From the NCBI GenBank assembly GCA_026122225.1, contig JANEZZ010000302.1:1-64000 (forward strand): a DNA stretch of 64,000 bases. Reading direction: 5' to 3'. A program made the translations under genes and the position numbers. Of the stretch, positions 53,156 to 63,350 are shown piece by piece (the first letter of the stretch is position 1; each line of letters opens with the position of its first letter). Below the pieces are notes generated by a model. That model was not told the origin of the DNA and searched no databases. It was given only the letters and a program-made list of their open reading frames with translations. The stretch comes from Heloderma charlesbogerti (lineage: Eukaryota; Chordata; Lepidosauria; Squamata; Helodermatidae).

Positions 53156-54055
53156 GTTTCATCAAACGAAGCTTTTATCCTGCTATTGAGATGGCTCTCT
53201 CACACAAGTTTACGGCTCTTTAGATGGCACCCCTACCCTCCAGGCTGTCTCCCATGATTTCCCCCAGCCTATCCCGTGTTTTCCCCAAATGCAATAAATG
53301 TGGTATTTTTTCCACCCCACGGAACATAAACAGCATGACCTCCCTGTGAAATTCTCCAATAGCCAAAGAAACCTCTCTGTCTGCCTACTGTGGGCATTTG
53401 TTTTCAGTTGCTGGGGGCGTGTGCAGTCAGGATGACAAAGGCATTGAAGATGGGAGAGGGGCATGCAGAAGCAAATTTGACAGGAGTGAGGGCAACAATC
53501 GCCTGTTGATTGCAATTCCTGCCTCTGCTTAAGTCTTGCTTTGGAAGGACTTTCCTCGATTCCCAGGTCTCTGCCATGTAAATGCTTGGACACATTTCTC
53601 AGTTGGAGGGAGAAGAGGGTAAAATGTCTCCCTGCAAGGAAGGGAGATCTGATCCCCCAACAAGCTCAGAAGCAACATCCCCTGTTGGTTCAGAGCACCC
53701 TATTATGTTCAATGGGGCTTACTCCCACATAAGTGTGCCAAGGGTTGCAGACTTACAGCACAATGCTACTTTTTATGTCTACTCAGAAGTAAGCCAGAGG
53801 TTTCCTGGGGGCTGTGAGAAAAGAGTACAACAGGAGTTAAGCTACAGGAACAAGAACCCACCCCCACCCACCGCTCCTTTGCACACATGCCAGGGAGGGA
53901 GGAAGGCACTCCCTCGGTTCAAACCATGTATCTGCCATGTAAAGTTGCCCTTCCTAATCCCACAAAGAAACCAAGAGCAGGAAGCTCCAGAAAGGATGTG
54001 GATTTTTGTGGGGGTTCTGCTTAATGTAGAAATACCCTTCGAATCCTGCTTCGAG
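53156..54055. other. No gene; MITE remnant
   Basis: Mostly unrecognised. At 53700-53800 lie the two inverted halves of a common lizard MITE (TTCAATGGGGCTTACTCCCA.., GTCTACTCAGAAGTAAGCC) around GGGTTGCAG. Confidence 0.45.
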
Positions 54056-54057
54056 TA

Positions 54058-54119
54058 AGAGGCTGGACTCGATGGTCTTATAGGCCCCTTCCAACCCTAT
54101 CGTTCTATGATGCTATGAA
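54058..54119 (+). mobile_element. CR1 LINE 3' end
   Basis: GGCTGGACTCGATGGTCTTA, TAGGCCCCTTCCAACCCTAT, then TTCTATGATGCTATGA. About 60 bp only. Confidence 0.85.
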
Positions 54120-54519
54120 CACCTTTTAGTTCTACTGTTGCTATTTTCCAATATGTAGTATCAATATCATATACAATCTCTGCTAGAGCATGTGTATGTT
54201 GAGTGCTGGTTATATTATATGTGTTAACAATCTGTGTAATTAGCATTTTAATTATTATTTTATTCCACTGTTTTTGCCCTTATGTGAAGGCCAGGGCCAA
54301 TAATCTGCACAGTCATAGGCCTATAAGCAGGGCTGTCATTAATTGTGCATTAGCACTTCCCTCCGCTGGCCCCCAAAATTCACTAGCCCTGTCGAGGTCA
54401 CTAGCTCCATCAAAACCCTTCTGGCTTCTTTTTAAATCCTTCAGATGTTTTCCATGAGGATCTCCTTGCAAATGCCCCTTGAATTTCACTTTAGGCAAAA
54501 TCCTTTTCTTTCATTTGTG

Positions 54520-55045
54520 CCATTCCATTTTGTCAGATCGTAAGCCATTGGCAGAGACTTCTTTAACTATACACGGCCTAGCGCCATATGTGATGCTTAA
54601 TAAGTAACCATAATCTTTTGATGGGCTTGATATACTCATGGGTTGCATTCCTTTCCTCCTGTATAGAGCCCCAGTAAGGGTGATTTGTCACCTGCAGCAC
54701 AGCAGTTTAAGGTTTAAGCAGATGTTAATAATGCTCCACTCCCTCATTCTTTGCAACACAGCAAACTAAAAAGTGCTGGGGAGGAAGGGGTGGATTTAAA
54801 GAACCTCACAAGGAGTGATGGGAGAGAGGGGCTTTAGCTGCTGGTGTTGTGAACCCAATTAAGCATATTTTGAGGGAAAAGGGTATGCGTATATTAGGTC
54901 TTAATTAAGTACCGTTAATTATAATCTATGTGATGTGCTTACTGTTTATCTGATAATTATGAGAAAGCCAATTTGGCTGGTGGCTTGTGACTAATTAAGT
55001 GGAATTAGTAATGATAATTATAGATTTAATTTTTGTTTGCCTTTA
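54520..55045. promoter_or_regulatory. Candidate conserved non-coding element cluster
   Basis: About 500 bp free of recognised repeats, rich in homeodomain-type cores: CCAATTAAGC, TCTTAATTAAGTACC, GTTAATTATAATC, TGACTAATTAAGTGG, GATAATTATAG. It also has TTTATCTGATAATTATG and CCTTTATTGG. Texture and motif density resemble enhancers around developmental transcription factors. The target gene is outside the window; this is inference. Confidence 0.35.
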
Positions 55046-55244
55046 TTGGTGAAGAGGGTAAACTTACTTAACTTGGTAGGGTGGGGCAGAAAGGGGGCAC
55101 AAAAAGAGATAGGGCAGGAAAACAATCATTTTGAGCAGTTAGACGGTAGCCAGCTAGATAGATATCTATCCATCTACCAGACACACTTCCAGTACTCACT
55201 CAGCCCCCCTGCTTGCCCCACTATTTCTGTTGCAAGAAACTCTG

Positions 55245-55295
55245 TATATACACACATGTGTGTGTGCGCACGTGCACACGCACACACACACACAC
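55245..55295. repeat. (CA/TG)n compound microsatellite
   Basis: TATACACACATGTGTGTGTG, CGCACGTGCACACG, then (CA)n: alternating purine-pyrimidine throughout, so potentially Z-DNA prone. Confidence 0.85.
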
Positions 55296-55307
55296 TTAGA
55301 GAGTGAT

Positions 55308-55725
55308 TTGTGCCAAATTCACCTAATAGATATTGAAATAAAAGTAAGATTAACCCATATTTGCATTTGAATAAGAAAAATCCCTGATCAACTTTGTAAC
55401 AATTTGCGATGCGCTAAATCTCTATGGGTTTAATGAATTTGGGAGATTGTTTTGGCAAGCAGGTTGGAGAATTAACAGCAGAAAGTGGAAGGTTGGAGAC
55501 TGGTGATGCAAGGGCAGGGGAAACCTGTGGTAGGGAATGCTACCTTTGAGAAGGTGTGGAGACACTATGAAGGATACTGATGCCCACCTTTACAAACCTA
55601 GGGCACAATTCTAGGCAAGTTTAGACAGAAAATGAGTCCACCAAATCCCAGCAGTGCTGGCTTGGGAATGCTGGAAGTTGTAGGACTTTTTTTTCTGTCT
55701 AAACATGCCTAAGATTGCACCTTCA
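55308..55725 (+). repeat. Dispersed repeat, inverted partner of 58236-58650
   Basis: Homologous in reverse complement to 58236-58650. Shared landmarks include AACCCATATTTGCATTTGAA, TTTTGGCAAGCAGGTTGGAG, ACTGGTGATGCAAGGGCAGG, GGGAATGCTACCTTTGAGAA and the AGGGCACAATTCTAGGCA junction. It ends in the palindromic MITE-type sequence (TTTAGACAG..GGACTTTTT..CTGTCTAAACATGCC). Confidence 0.8.
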
Positions 55726-55960
55726 CCCATTTATTTTAATGACAGATCCTGCTCACAGTTCTCAAAGCACATCGCCTCTGAAATTTCACAAGGTATTGAC
55801 TGTATGCTTTTTCTCACTCAATATCCCTAATGAAGAGTAACATGATGTATATATTTTAAATAAGATTCTCATATATCCCAGTTCTCAGGGTATCCTATCC
55901 TACACCCGATACCAGATTCCATAAGTGCACAGCACACCCACAGACAGACATAGTAAGAAA

Positions 55961-56039
55961 GCTGTTTTATACCAGGTTAGATTATATGTCCATCTCTAAC
56001 CCAGCATTGTCTTCTCTGAGGGTCTGATGCACAGGGTTT
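55961..56039 (-). mobile_element. tRNA-derived SINE 3' fragment
   Basis: + strand AGAAAGCTGTTTTATACCAG, GTTAGATTATATGTCCATCT, AACCCAGCATTGT: a diverged reverse complement of the SINE tail seen at 30769. Confidence 0.5.
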
Positions 56040-56048
56040 TGTCTTGTT

Positions 56049-57475
56049 TTTCCCATATCATAAGAATATAAGAACCATGCTGGATCAAACCAAAGGCCCA
56101 TCTAATTCCAGCATTCTGTTCACATAGTGGACAACCAGCTGCCCATGGGAAACCTACAAGCAGGACATGAATGCAACAGCACGCTACATGTTCCCCAGCA
56201 GTTGGTGGTATGCCTCTGATAGTGGTAGCCATATAGCCATCTGATAGCAGAGGTAGCAAATAGCCATCAGGTCTCGTAGCTGTTGATAGCCTTACCTGCC
56301 ATGAATTTGTCTAATCCTGTTTTGAAGCAATCCAAATTGGTGACCATCACTACATTTTATGGTAGCAAATTCCATGGTTTAAGCAACTAAGCAGTGTGTG
56401 ATGTTTACTTCATTTTCTCTGTCCTGAATCTCCCCACAAACAGCTTCATGGGATTCTAGTATTGTGGGAGAGGGAAAATAAGGTCTTCCTATCCACTCTC
56501 TCCACACCATGCATAGTTTTGTGTTTTTCTCTCTAACATGTCTCCCTTTACCACCTTTTTTCTAAGCTAAACAGTCCCAGACATTGTAACCTTTCCCTCA
56601 GACCCTTAGTCATTTGCCTTTTTCTGCACTTTTTCCAGCTCTACCATATCCTTCTTTAAGGATGCAGACCAGAACTGTACACAGTATTCCAAGTATGGTC
56701 ACTCTGTAGATTTGTATAAGAGTAGTATGATATTATGGCTGTGAGAGCTGGACTATAAGGAAGGCTGAGTGCCGAAGAATTGATGCTTTCGAACTGTGGT
56801 GCTGGAGAAGACTCTTACGAGTCCCCCGGACTGCAAGGAGGTCAAATCAGTCAATCCTAAAGGAAATCAACCCTGACTGCTCATTGGAAGGACAGATACT
56901 GAAGCTGAAGCTCAAATATTTTGGCCACCTAATGCGAAGAGAAAACTCTCTGGAAAAGACCCTGATGCTGGGAAAGACTGAAGGCAAAAGGAGAAGGGGA
57001 CGGCAGAGGATGAGATGGCTGGATAGCATCACCGATGCAATGAATATGAACTTGAGCACACTCCGGGAGAGAGCGCAGGACAGGAAGGCCTGGCGTGCTA
57101 TGGTCCATGGGGTCACGAAGAGTCGGACATGACTGAACGACTGAACAAACAAAAAGTATGATATTGGCAGTTTTATTTTGATGCCTTTCCTAATTATGCC
57201 TGAAATAGAATGTGCCTTTTTCATAGCAGCTGCACACTGGGCCACGGTTTTCATTGTGGTGACCACCACAACCCCAAGATCTCTTTCTTGGTTAGTCAGG
57301 TCAGATTCCATCATAATATATGTGAAGTTGGGTTTTTTGTCCCAGTGTTCAGCACTTTACACTTGGTTACACTGAACCCTGTTTGCCATTTTGATCCCCA
57401 TTCCCCCACTATGGAGAGATCTTTTTGGAGCTTGCTTGCAATCCCTTTTTATTTTAACCACCTGTTTTAACCATC
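56049..57475 (-). mobile_element. L3-like LINE 3' region, split by BovB
   Basis: Antisense L3/CR1-type LINE: AAGAACCATGCTGGATCAAA, CCATGGGAAACCTACAAGCA, GTCTAATCCTGTTTTGAAGC, CAGAACTGTACACAGTATTC, then after the BovB insertion GCAGTTTTATTTTGATGCC, CAGCTGCACACTGGGCCACG and ACCCCAAGATCTCTTTCTTG. The minus-strand coding fragments are heavily mutated. About 1 kb of L3 remains after removing the insertion. Confidence 0.75.
56735..57154 (+). mobile_element. 5'-truncated BovB LINE nested in L3
   Basis: About 420 bp matching the end of the full-length BovB at 43005-43420, ending CATGGGGTCACGAAGAGTCG, GACATGACTGAACGAC and a CTGAACAAACAAAAA tail. An 11-bp duplication AGTATGATATT lies at 56724-56734 and 57155-57165. 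The frame at 56884-57132 (MEGQILKLKLKYFGHLM..) is the BovB C terminus only. A typical dead-on-arrival insertion. Confidence 0.93.
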
Positions 57476-57498
57476 CTCTGCCAACCTGACAGTTCTAA

Positions 57499-57563
57499 CT
57501 GGAGATGCCAGGTATTGAGCCTGGGACTTTCTGCAAGGAAAGCATGTGCTCTAGATTCCCTCC
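57499..57563 (-). mobile_element. tRNA-derived SINE head fragment
   Basis: + strand CTGGAGATGCCAGGTATTGA, GCCTGGGACTTTCTGCAAGG, AAAGCATGTGCTCTA: reverse complement of the SINE head including B box TCAATACC. Confidence 0.6.
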
Positions 57564-57624
57564 CCATACAGAATGCAGTTCTCTGGTGTTCCTCCCCCAT
57601 ACAGAATGCTCACAATCTTATTTT

Positions 57625-57680
<56 letters not shown>
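57625..57680. repeat. (GA)n microsatellite
   Basis: About 28 uninterrupted GA units, a pure homopurine tract. Confidence 0.97.
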
Positions 57681-57681
<1 letters not shown>

Positions 57682-58235
57682 ACCACAGGAGATGAATGAC
57701 ATAGCACCCTTCTGTTTCCATATTAAACAGCACTTTTCACACATAATCAAACCATGATCCTAATCACTTTCAGAATTAAATAATACATGCCACTATATGG
57801 TCTAAATTACAGACAACACTGCAGGATAGTAGAGGCATGCAGTGAGAACATTAATGCATTCAGCTACACATTCCCCTTTACAGCACAACAAAACTTCCAA
57901 GATCTACCCATTCAAGACATACAGCCGATGTAACCAAGGCTTCTTATCCATTAGCAGGAACAAGAACAACACAAGGATTGTGCTCAGAACAAGGACCTGA
58001 CATGGAACTGTTTAATCTTTGCAATAGCTGCATATGCACATTTTAGATATCCAACAATAAAAGGTTTGTCTAAGGTTAGAAGAAGATGTAACTGTTCTCC
58101 TCCACCATCACCACCCTGCAACCAGAAAACACCGTATATAGTTCCAGCTCCTCTACTAGTTATCAGCCTGGGGCTGAATCTTCTGATCATTTGTGAACCA
58201 TAAGATTTCAGTTCCCCTAGGAGGACGAGCAGCAA
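57681..58235. other. No recognised gene
   Basis: Unique-looking sequence; no domain in the short ORFs. Confidence 0.4.
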
Positions 58236-58650
58236 AGGGTGCAATCCTATGCATGCTTAGACAGAGAAAAGGCCTACAACACCCAGCATTCTCCAGCCAG
58301 CATAGCTGGGAGTTGGATGACTCTTTTTCTGTCTAAACATGCCTAGAATTGTGCCCTAGCTTTGTAAAGGTGGGCACCCTTCATAGCATGTCCACACTTT
58401 CTCAAAGGTAGCATTCCCTATCAGAGGCTTCCCCTGCCCTTGCATCACCAGTCTCCAACCTTCCCCTTTCGGCTGTTATTTCTCCAACCTGCTTGCCAAA
58501 ACAATCTCCCAAATTCTTTAAACGCATAGAAATTTAGTACATCACTAATTATTACAAAGTTCATCAGGCATTTTTCTTATTCAAATACAAATATGGGTTA
58601 ATCTTACTTATATTTCAATATCTCTTGGGTTAATTTTGCACAAATCTGGC
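58236..58650 (-). repeat. Dispersed repeat, inverted partner of 55308-55725
   Basis: Begins with a complete palindromic MITE-type segment (GTGCAATCCTATGCATGC, TTAGACAGAGAAAAGGCC .. TTTTTCTGTCTAAACATGCC). It then runs through the reverse complement of 55308-55620, ending AATATCTCTTGGGTTAATTT. The two arms are about 2.5 kb apart. Confidence 0.8.
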
Positions 58651-58845
58651 TGGGGAATGCTGGGAGTTCTAGGCCTTTTCTCTGTCTATTTTTATTTTAT
58701 TTAAAATAATAAATAATAATTATTTATTATTTATTAATGCATGTCTAAACATGCATAGGATTGCACCAGCTATCCTGGGTAGGGTATTCTGGGAGTTGTA
58801 GGCCTTTTCTCTGTCTAAACATGCGTAGGATTGCATCCTAATTTG
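58651..58845. mobile_element. Palindromic MITE copies, interrupted
   Basis: GGCTGGGGAATGCTGGGAGT, TCTAGGCCTTTTCTCTGTC breaks into an (AATAAT)-rich tract, then GTCTAAACATGCATAGGATT. A second 3' half follows (GGGAGTTGTAGGCCTTTTCT, CTGTCTAAACATGCGTAGG). At least two partial copies joined. Confidence 0.65.
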
Positions 58846-58849
58846 CCAT

Positions 58850-60090
58850 TCCCATTCAGGTCTGGCAGCACTGCTTACAATCAATAGCAAGCTTAGCAGC
58901 TGCTCTAACACTAGTGGTTTGCATTCCTTATAAACCTCTCACAACCAGGTCTTCACCACATATCCCGAAAGTACAAAATAAAACACACTGATGCATATAG
59001 GTCTGTTTTGTAATGTTTTTGGTAGAACTGAACAGAATAAACATGACTACAAGAATAAAAAAGGAGATAGATCAGTGAGAGCCTACCACACAAGAGTTGA
59101 CAGATCATGTGGAAATTAGTGGTACTGGCCTCAACATCTTGGCAGATTTCATGTGAAGCTGTTGTTAGAGGTACAGCAAGATGCTGCCTTTACAGAAGCG
59201 ATGGTTCATTTTCTTCATCAGATAGCTGGAAATTCTATTTAGGGTCACATTTTTCTTTTAAAAAAAGTATGTTTCCAGTTTCTGAGCCACCATGCAGCAA
59301 AGAGGCATGCAAAACAGAAAGTAGGGGGTCAACTCGAAGGAATTTCTTCAGAAATTCAATGTGCATTCAAATTATAGCTACAGTGACTCGGCTTCTCTCT
59401 TTCTTCAAAGACACCCTGCTGGTTATGCCATTTCAACTTGTATTCTAGAAGCACATTCAGTTGCATTATTTAGGACTACAGAGGAGCAGAATTGAGCACA
59501 TTTGCTAAATCATACATTCATAATACTGAACTTTTTCTCTCCCTCTCTCCAAAACCACATTTGATTCACTTCCTCTGCCACAATACTCTAAGGATGAAAG
59601 ACACAGCTACATCATCTGATTCTGAGCAGATGTCAGTTTTATGCACTTGAGGCAAAGGGTTTAGCCAGTTCTGTCCATGCATTCAGTTGGTCAGCCTCAT
59701 GAAGCAAAGTGTTTCCAGAATCAAATCAGGTATGTTGTAAACTGTGTATACAGGCTTTCTGAAGGGGTTGATTTCAGACAAAGCCATATTATGCAAGATG
59801 GCAGTACCTACACACAACCACTTCTAAAAATCTAAAATCTAAAAAAGTTTTATGCAGAATACAATATAGACATTGCACCATAAAACAGTGAATAGTTGTC
59901 ACATTCCCTTGCCCCCCCTTCCTCATGCACACACCCACAAGAAGAGAGGCTTCAGTCTCATGCCTCTAATTCACTATCAACAGGTTCATTACAGATGCAA
60001 ATCCTTGCAGACTCTCAGGCTACAAAGGAATGGCAACAGGGGATCCAAATGGAAGCAAGCAGTTTGAAATATGACTTGCTGTCTAGAATA
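58850..60090. other. No recognised gene
   Basis: Unique-looking sequence. The ORF at 59107-59448 has no recognisable domain or flanking splice-site arrangement that I can support. Confidence 0.4.
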
Positions 60091-60096
60091 ACTTAG

Positions 60097-60418
60097 GGAG
60101 GGATGCCCCTCCCTTCCAGTGATGCCCTCCTAAATGGACCCTCACTCATCACCAACCAGGTCGACTGTCTGAGCTCCGCCTCTAACTTTTCCCGCTTCGC
60201 TCTACACCACAGTCTAGCATCCCTTAGCTCACACCCCATGCTCTCCTCCTCCTCCTCCTGGGTTATCATGGGGGGGGGCTTCAGGCCCAGCCATCTGGGT
60301 GTTAGCATCCTGAGAAACATGCCTATCCATATCTGAAGTCATTTGGGAAGAGGCCTCCCCCGGTTCTGGCTGTTCCCCTTCTGAATCTGAACTGCTCACT
60401 ATCTCCATACACATAGAA
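60097..60418 (-). mobile_element. LTR fragment (same family as 10534 and 61392)
   Basis: The reverse complement starts TGTCAGGAATGATTCTATGT and contains the TCAGATTCAGAAGGGGAACA and GCCTCTTCCC.. blocks of the other LTRs. It loses similarity beyond about 330 bp, so it lacks the LTR 3' half. (CTC)n at 60241-60257. Confidence 0.65.
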
Positions 60419-60444
60419 TCATTCCTGACAATAATTAAACTATG

Positions 60445-60628
60445 GAATTTGCTGCAAGGCATAGTGATAGCCACCAGCTTGGATGGCTTTAAAAGGAATT
60501 AGACAAATTCATGGAGGATAAGGCTATCAATGGACAAGTCATGATGGCTACAGATTACGTCTGCTATCAGAGGCAATATGCCTCTGTAGACCAGTTGCTG
60601 AAGAACACAAGCGCAAGGGTGCCATGGC
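60445..60628 (+). mobile_element. L3-like LINE 3' fragment
   Basis: Sense orientation: CACCAGCTTGGATGGCTTTA, AAAGGAATTAGACAAATTCA, TGGAGGATAAGGCTATCAAT, then GCAATATGCCTCTG and GCAAGGGTGCCATGGCACTC. This matches the antisense L3 phrases at 39464 and 56049. Confidence 0.65.
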
Positions 60629-61386
60629 ACTCACGTCTCAGTCTGCCCCCCCATGAGGGGTAGTGATTCCCTCACCTTAGCAGGACACAGTCAAGGAAGG
60701 GTGGTGGATCCCATGAACCTACTGCTGGGACTCCCAATGCCCCTTTCACCCTATGCCTCACAAACGGAGGCATAGAGCAGACAGGTGCTCCGGAGAGCCC
60801 TGCTGGCCACTCTCCTGCCATGGCAAATGCTGCAACAGGAAAGCAGCTTCTGCAGCTCCCCGGAATGCCCACTGCTCCCACCACCCACTGTCTCCCTCAC
60901 TCTGAGTCAGACACAGGTAGATGCATGCCCCACAGGGCTGCAAGAGCTCATCCCCAGCTGTGGTAAAGGCCACAGCAAGAGAATACCCAGTGCGGCTCTC
61001 TACAGAGACCACACCCAGCACAAATGGCTTGCTCTGACAGGTCCTGAGGCCTGTGTGAACAGAATGCTGGACAAAATTTGTTCTGCTTCTTTTTACATTA
61101 AAATTCTAGTCTATCTTTGTAAGTCCCATTCTACCTTTATATGTTTGCATGATCAAAGCCATCTACAGCCAGGTTCATACAGGACTCATCTTGGAACCAC
61201 ATAGCAAAGCATATAGCATGGTTCCTTCCAACACAAATGTCATCCTCCCTTGGAATCATTCCATTCAGCTTGCCCATATGCTTTCTCATTAGCATCCTAT
61301 CCTTCCATCAAAAAAAGAAAAGAAAAAAAGCTCACCTAGTTTTTGTTACCTGCAAAACAGCTCTGTGAGGTAAGTTAGGCTAAAAT
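60629..61386. other. No recognised gene
   Basis: Unique-looking sequence, locally GC-rich at 60690-60960. The overlapping ORFs on both strands show no known domain. Confidence 0.4.
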
Positions 61387-61391
61387 ATAAC

Positions 61392-61539
61392 TGTCAAGAA
61401 TGAATCTGAGCATGTGGAGATATTTAGCAGCTCAGATTCAGAATAGGAACAGCCAGAACAGGGGGAGGCTCCCTCCCTAGTGAGCTCAGATATGGATAGG
61501 CATTATTCTCAGGACCTTAGCACACAGATGGCTCAGTCT

Positions 61540-61575
<36 letters not shown>

Positions 61576-61996
61576 TTCCTCCTCCATGAGAACCCAGGTT
61601 TCTGAGGAGGAGGAGAGTGAGGGGTATGACTTGAGGGATGCTAGAGTCCGCTGCAGAGCAATGTGCGACAACTTAGAGGCGGAGCTCAGATGCTCTACCA
61701 GATTGGCTATGCATGAAAGTCTATGTAGGAGGGAGCCACCATAAGGGAGGGGCATCCCCCCTCATCTAGTCTGGCCAAGAAGTTCTTGTTCAGACTGCTG
61801 ACAACTTGTCTAACTTCCACTTTGTCTCCTCTATTGATATTCATAATTGTGTGGAGTAGCTGTTCCTTTGTAGCCTGAGAGTTTCCTAGTATTGCATTTG
61901 TAAGGAACCTGGCCATTAACTAATAACGTAGTGAGCCTAAAGCCTGGTATCTTGGAGTGCGTTGATTGTGAAGTGGGAGGACAAAGGAATGTGACA
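61392..61996 (+). mobile_element. Solo LTR, copy 2
   Basis: Starts TGTCAAGAATGAATCTGAG and ends GGAATGTGACA. Flanks ATAAC (61387-61391) and ATAGC (61997-62001) match 4/5, so a 5-bp duplication. Collinear with 10534-11127 along its length. A (CA)n tract at 61540-61572 has grown where copy 1 has a poly-C run. Confidence 0.75.
61540..61572. repeat. (CA)n microsatellite in LTR
   Basis: About 16 units inside solo LTR copy 2. Confidence 0.95.
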
Positions 61997-62001
61997 ATAG
62001 C

Positions 62002-62510
62002 AATAGGACCAAGGATATGACATGAGCTTAATGGCTGAGCTGAGCTAGATTTTGAATACAGGTCTCCCTTGTCCAAAACCAGCTCTCTTATTATACTACA
62101 CAAGTAATATTTGAGTTCAGGTTTTAATTAATGTTTATAAAAAATATCTTGTGCTAGTTGAATTCCACAGGGCAATTGTGAAGAGAAATAATTAGAGTTG
62201 CCACAAAACGATTCACCAAACTGAAAATCTGAAGTAGATTTGGTGTTGTTTTTTTCCCCTTAAGGGAAATTTTTAGAATAGCCAAGAACTTTGATAAGCC
62301 AAGAACTTTGATTTAACTGGTAAATCTTCTCAGGGGAGGTTGTATATCACTACAAACAATATAAAGAGAGTACACAACAAGTATCCCTTCCAGTACTTTT
62401 AATGGCTGGACCCTGGAATAGTGTGTACTGACCTCACCTGCAGAAGAAAGGCCTAGGAAAAACAAAACACCACCATGTGGGGGGAAAGGCATTGCACATA
62501 ATTTAATTCC
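62002..62510. other. No recognised gene
   Basis: AT-rich unique-looking sequence with a duplicated AAGAACTTTGAT phrase near 62284 and 62301. Confidence 0.4.
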
Positions 62511-62514
62511 TTAA

Positions 62515-62926
62515 GGGCAGAACCCTATGGGGATAGGCAGCCACCTTCGAACTCGGAGGCAACCACCTATCCAATGGAGGACAGGAGAAGCACAGAGGGG
62601 ATCATTCCCTCTGCGCTTCTCCTGCCCTGCATTTGTGGCTAGACAGCCAATTTTGGCTGTCTAGCTGCGGGAAGGTGGAGTGTAGGAAGAGGCTGCTGGA
62701 CGACACATAGGATGTGTTGTACCAGCATTTCCGCCTTCCCCACCCTGGAACACCACCCGGAATGCTGCATTTTGGCCGCTCTGTGCTCCTCTTCCGAGCA
62801 TGGAGCACAGGGCCATTCTGTGCTGCCTGCAAGGCAGGGCAGAAAGGTGGGGAGAAGGTTGGTTCCCAGGAAACCACATACGCTATGGCCGTCTAGCTGC
62901 TGACTAGTACCCATAGGACTGAGCCC
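62515..62926. mobile_element. Palindromic MITE, possibly piggyBac-like
   Basis: Ends GGGCAGAACCCTATGGG and CCCATAGGACTGAGCCC are inverted repeats of about 17 bp. Flanking tetranucleotides are TTAA (62511-62514) and TTAC (62927-62930), close to a piggyBac TTAA duplication. Interior hairpins: GGACAGGAGAAGCACAGAGG paired with CCTCTGCGCTTCTCCTGCCC, and a 28-bp perfect palindrome at 62638-62665 (GCTAGACAGCCAAT/ATTGGCTGTCTAGC, centre TT). No ORF of interest. Confidence 0.6.
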
Positions 62927-63069
62927 TTACTGAATAAAAAAGATCTTGAGTCTGAGAATTTATTCCACACAGCCCAAATAAAGGAAGCCCCAAGACCACT
63001 CGGTTGATTGCCCATAGCACCTTTTTTTTCTGGGAAAAGAGTGACAATTCCTATCTTTAACTTGTTTTA

Positions 63070-63350
63070 TTTATTTAATATTAGTTTTAGATTGCCTTTA
63101 ATCATAGAATAATCCCAAGCTACCATACAAGATAAAGCAAACAATACAAATCAATTGAACAGCGATTATAAGTAGAACCAGTAGCCACAAAATTAAGAAA
63201 ATGTCAGCAAAAACAAGTAGGTCTTCAGAGTTTTCCCGAAGACTTGTAAAGAAAGAGGCCTCATGAACCACCAATGAAAACTCATTCTAGCAGTCTGGAG
63301 CTGCTACCGAAGTTCCCCCTCATACTCACCAGCCTAACTGCCAATGGTGG
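63070..63350 (-). repeat. Unassigned LINE-like interspersed repeat
   Basis: AAACAAGTAGGTCTTCAGAG, TTTTCCCGAAGACTTGTAAA, AGTCTGGAGCTGCTACCGA and CTCATACTCACCAGCCTAAC resemble the dispersed repeat at 26625-27185 in style and order. Family unknown; strand tentative. Confidence 0.45.

Noticed and set aside
56884..57132. Independent small gene (82 codons)
   Set aside because: It is the C terminus of BovB in a 5'-truncated insertion with an 11-bp target duplication.
57625..57699. Arginine/glutamate-repeat protein frame
   Set aside because: Produced solely by the (GA)n microsatellite.
59107..59448. 113-codon ORF as a host gene
   Set aside because: No recognisable domain, no repeat-independent support and no splice context; length is within chance expectation for 64 kb.
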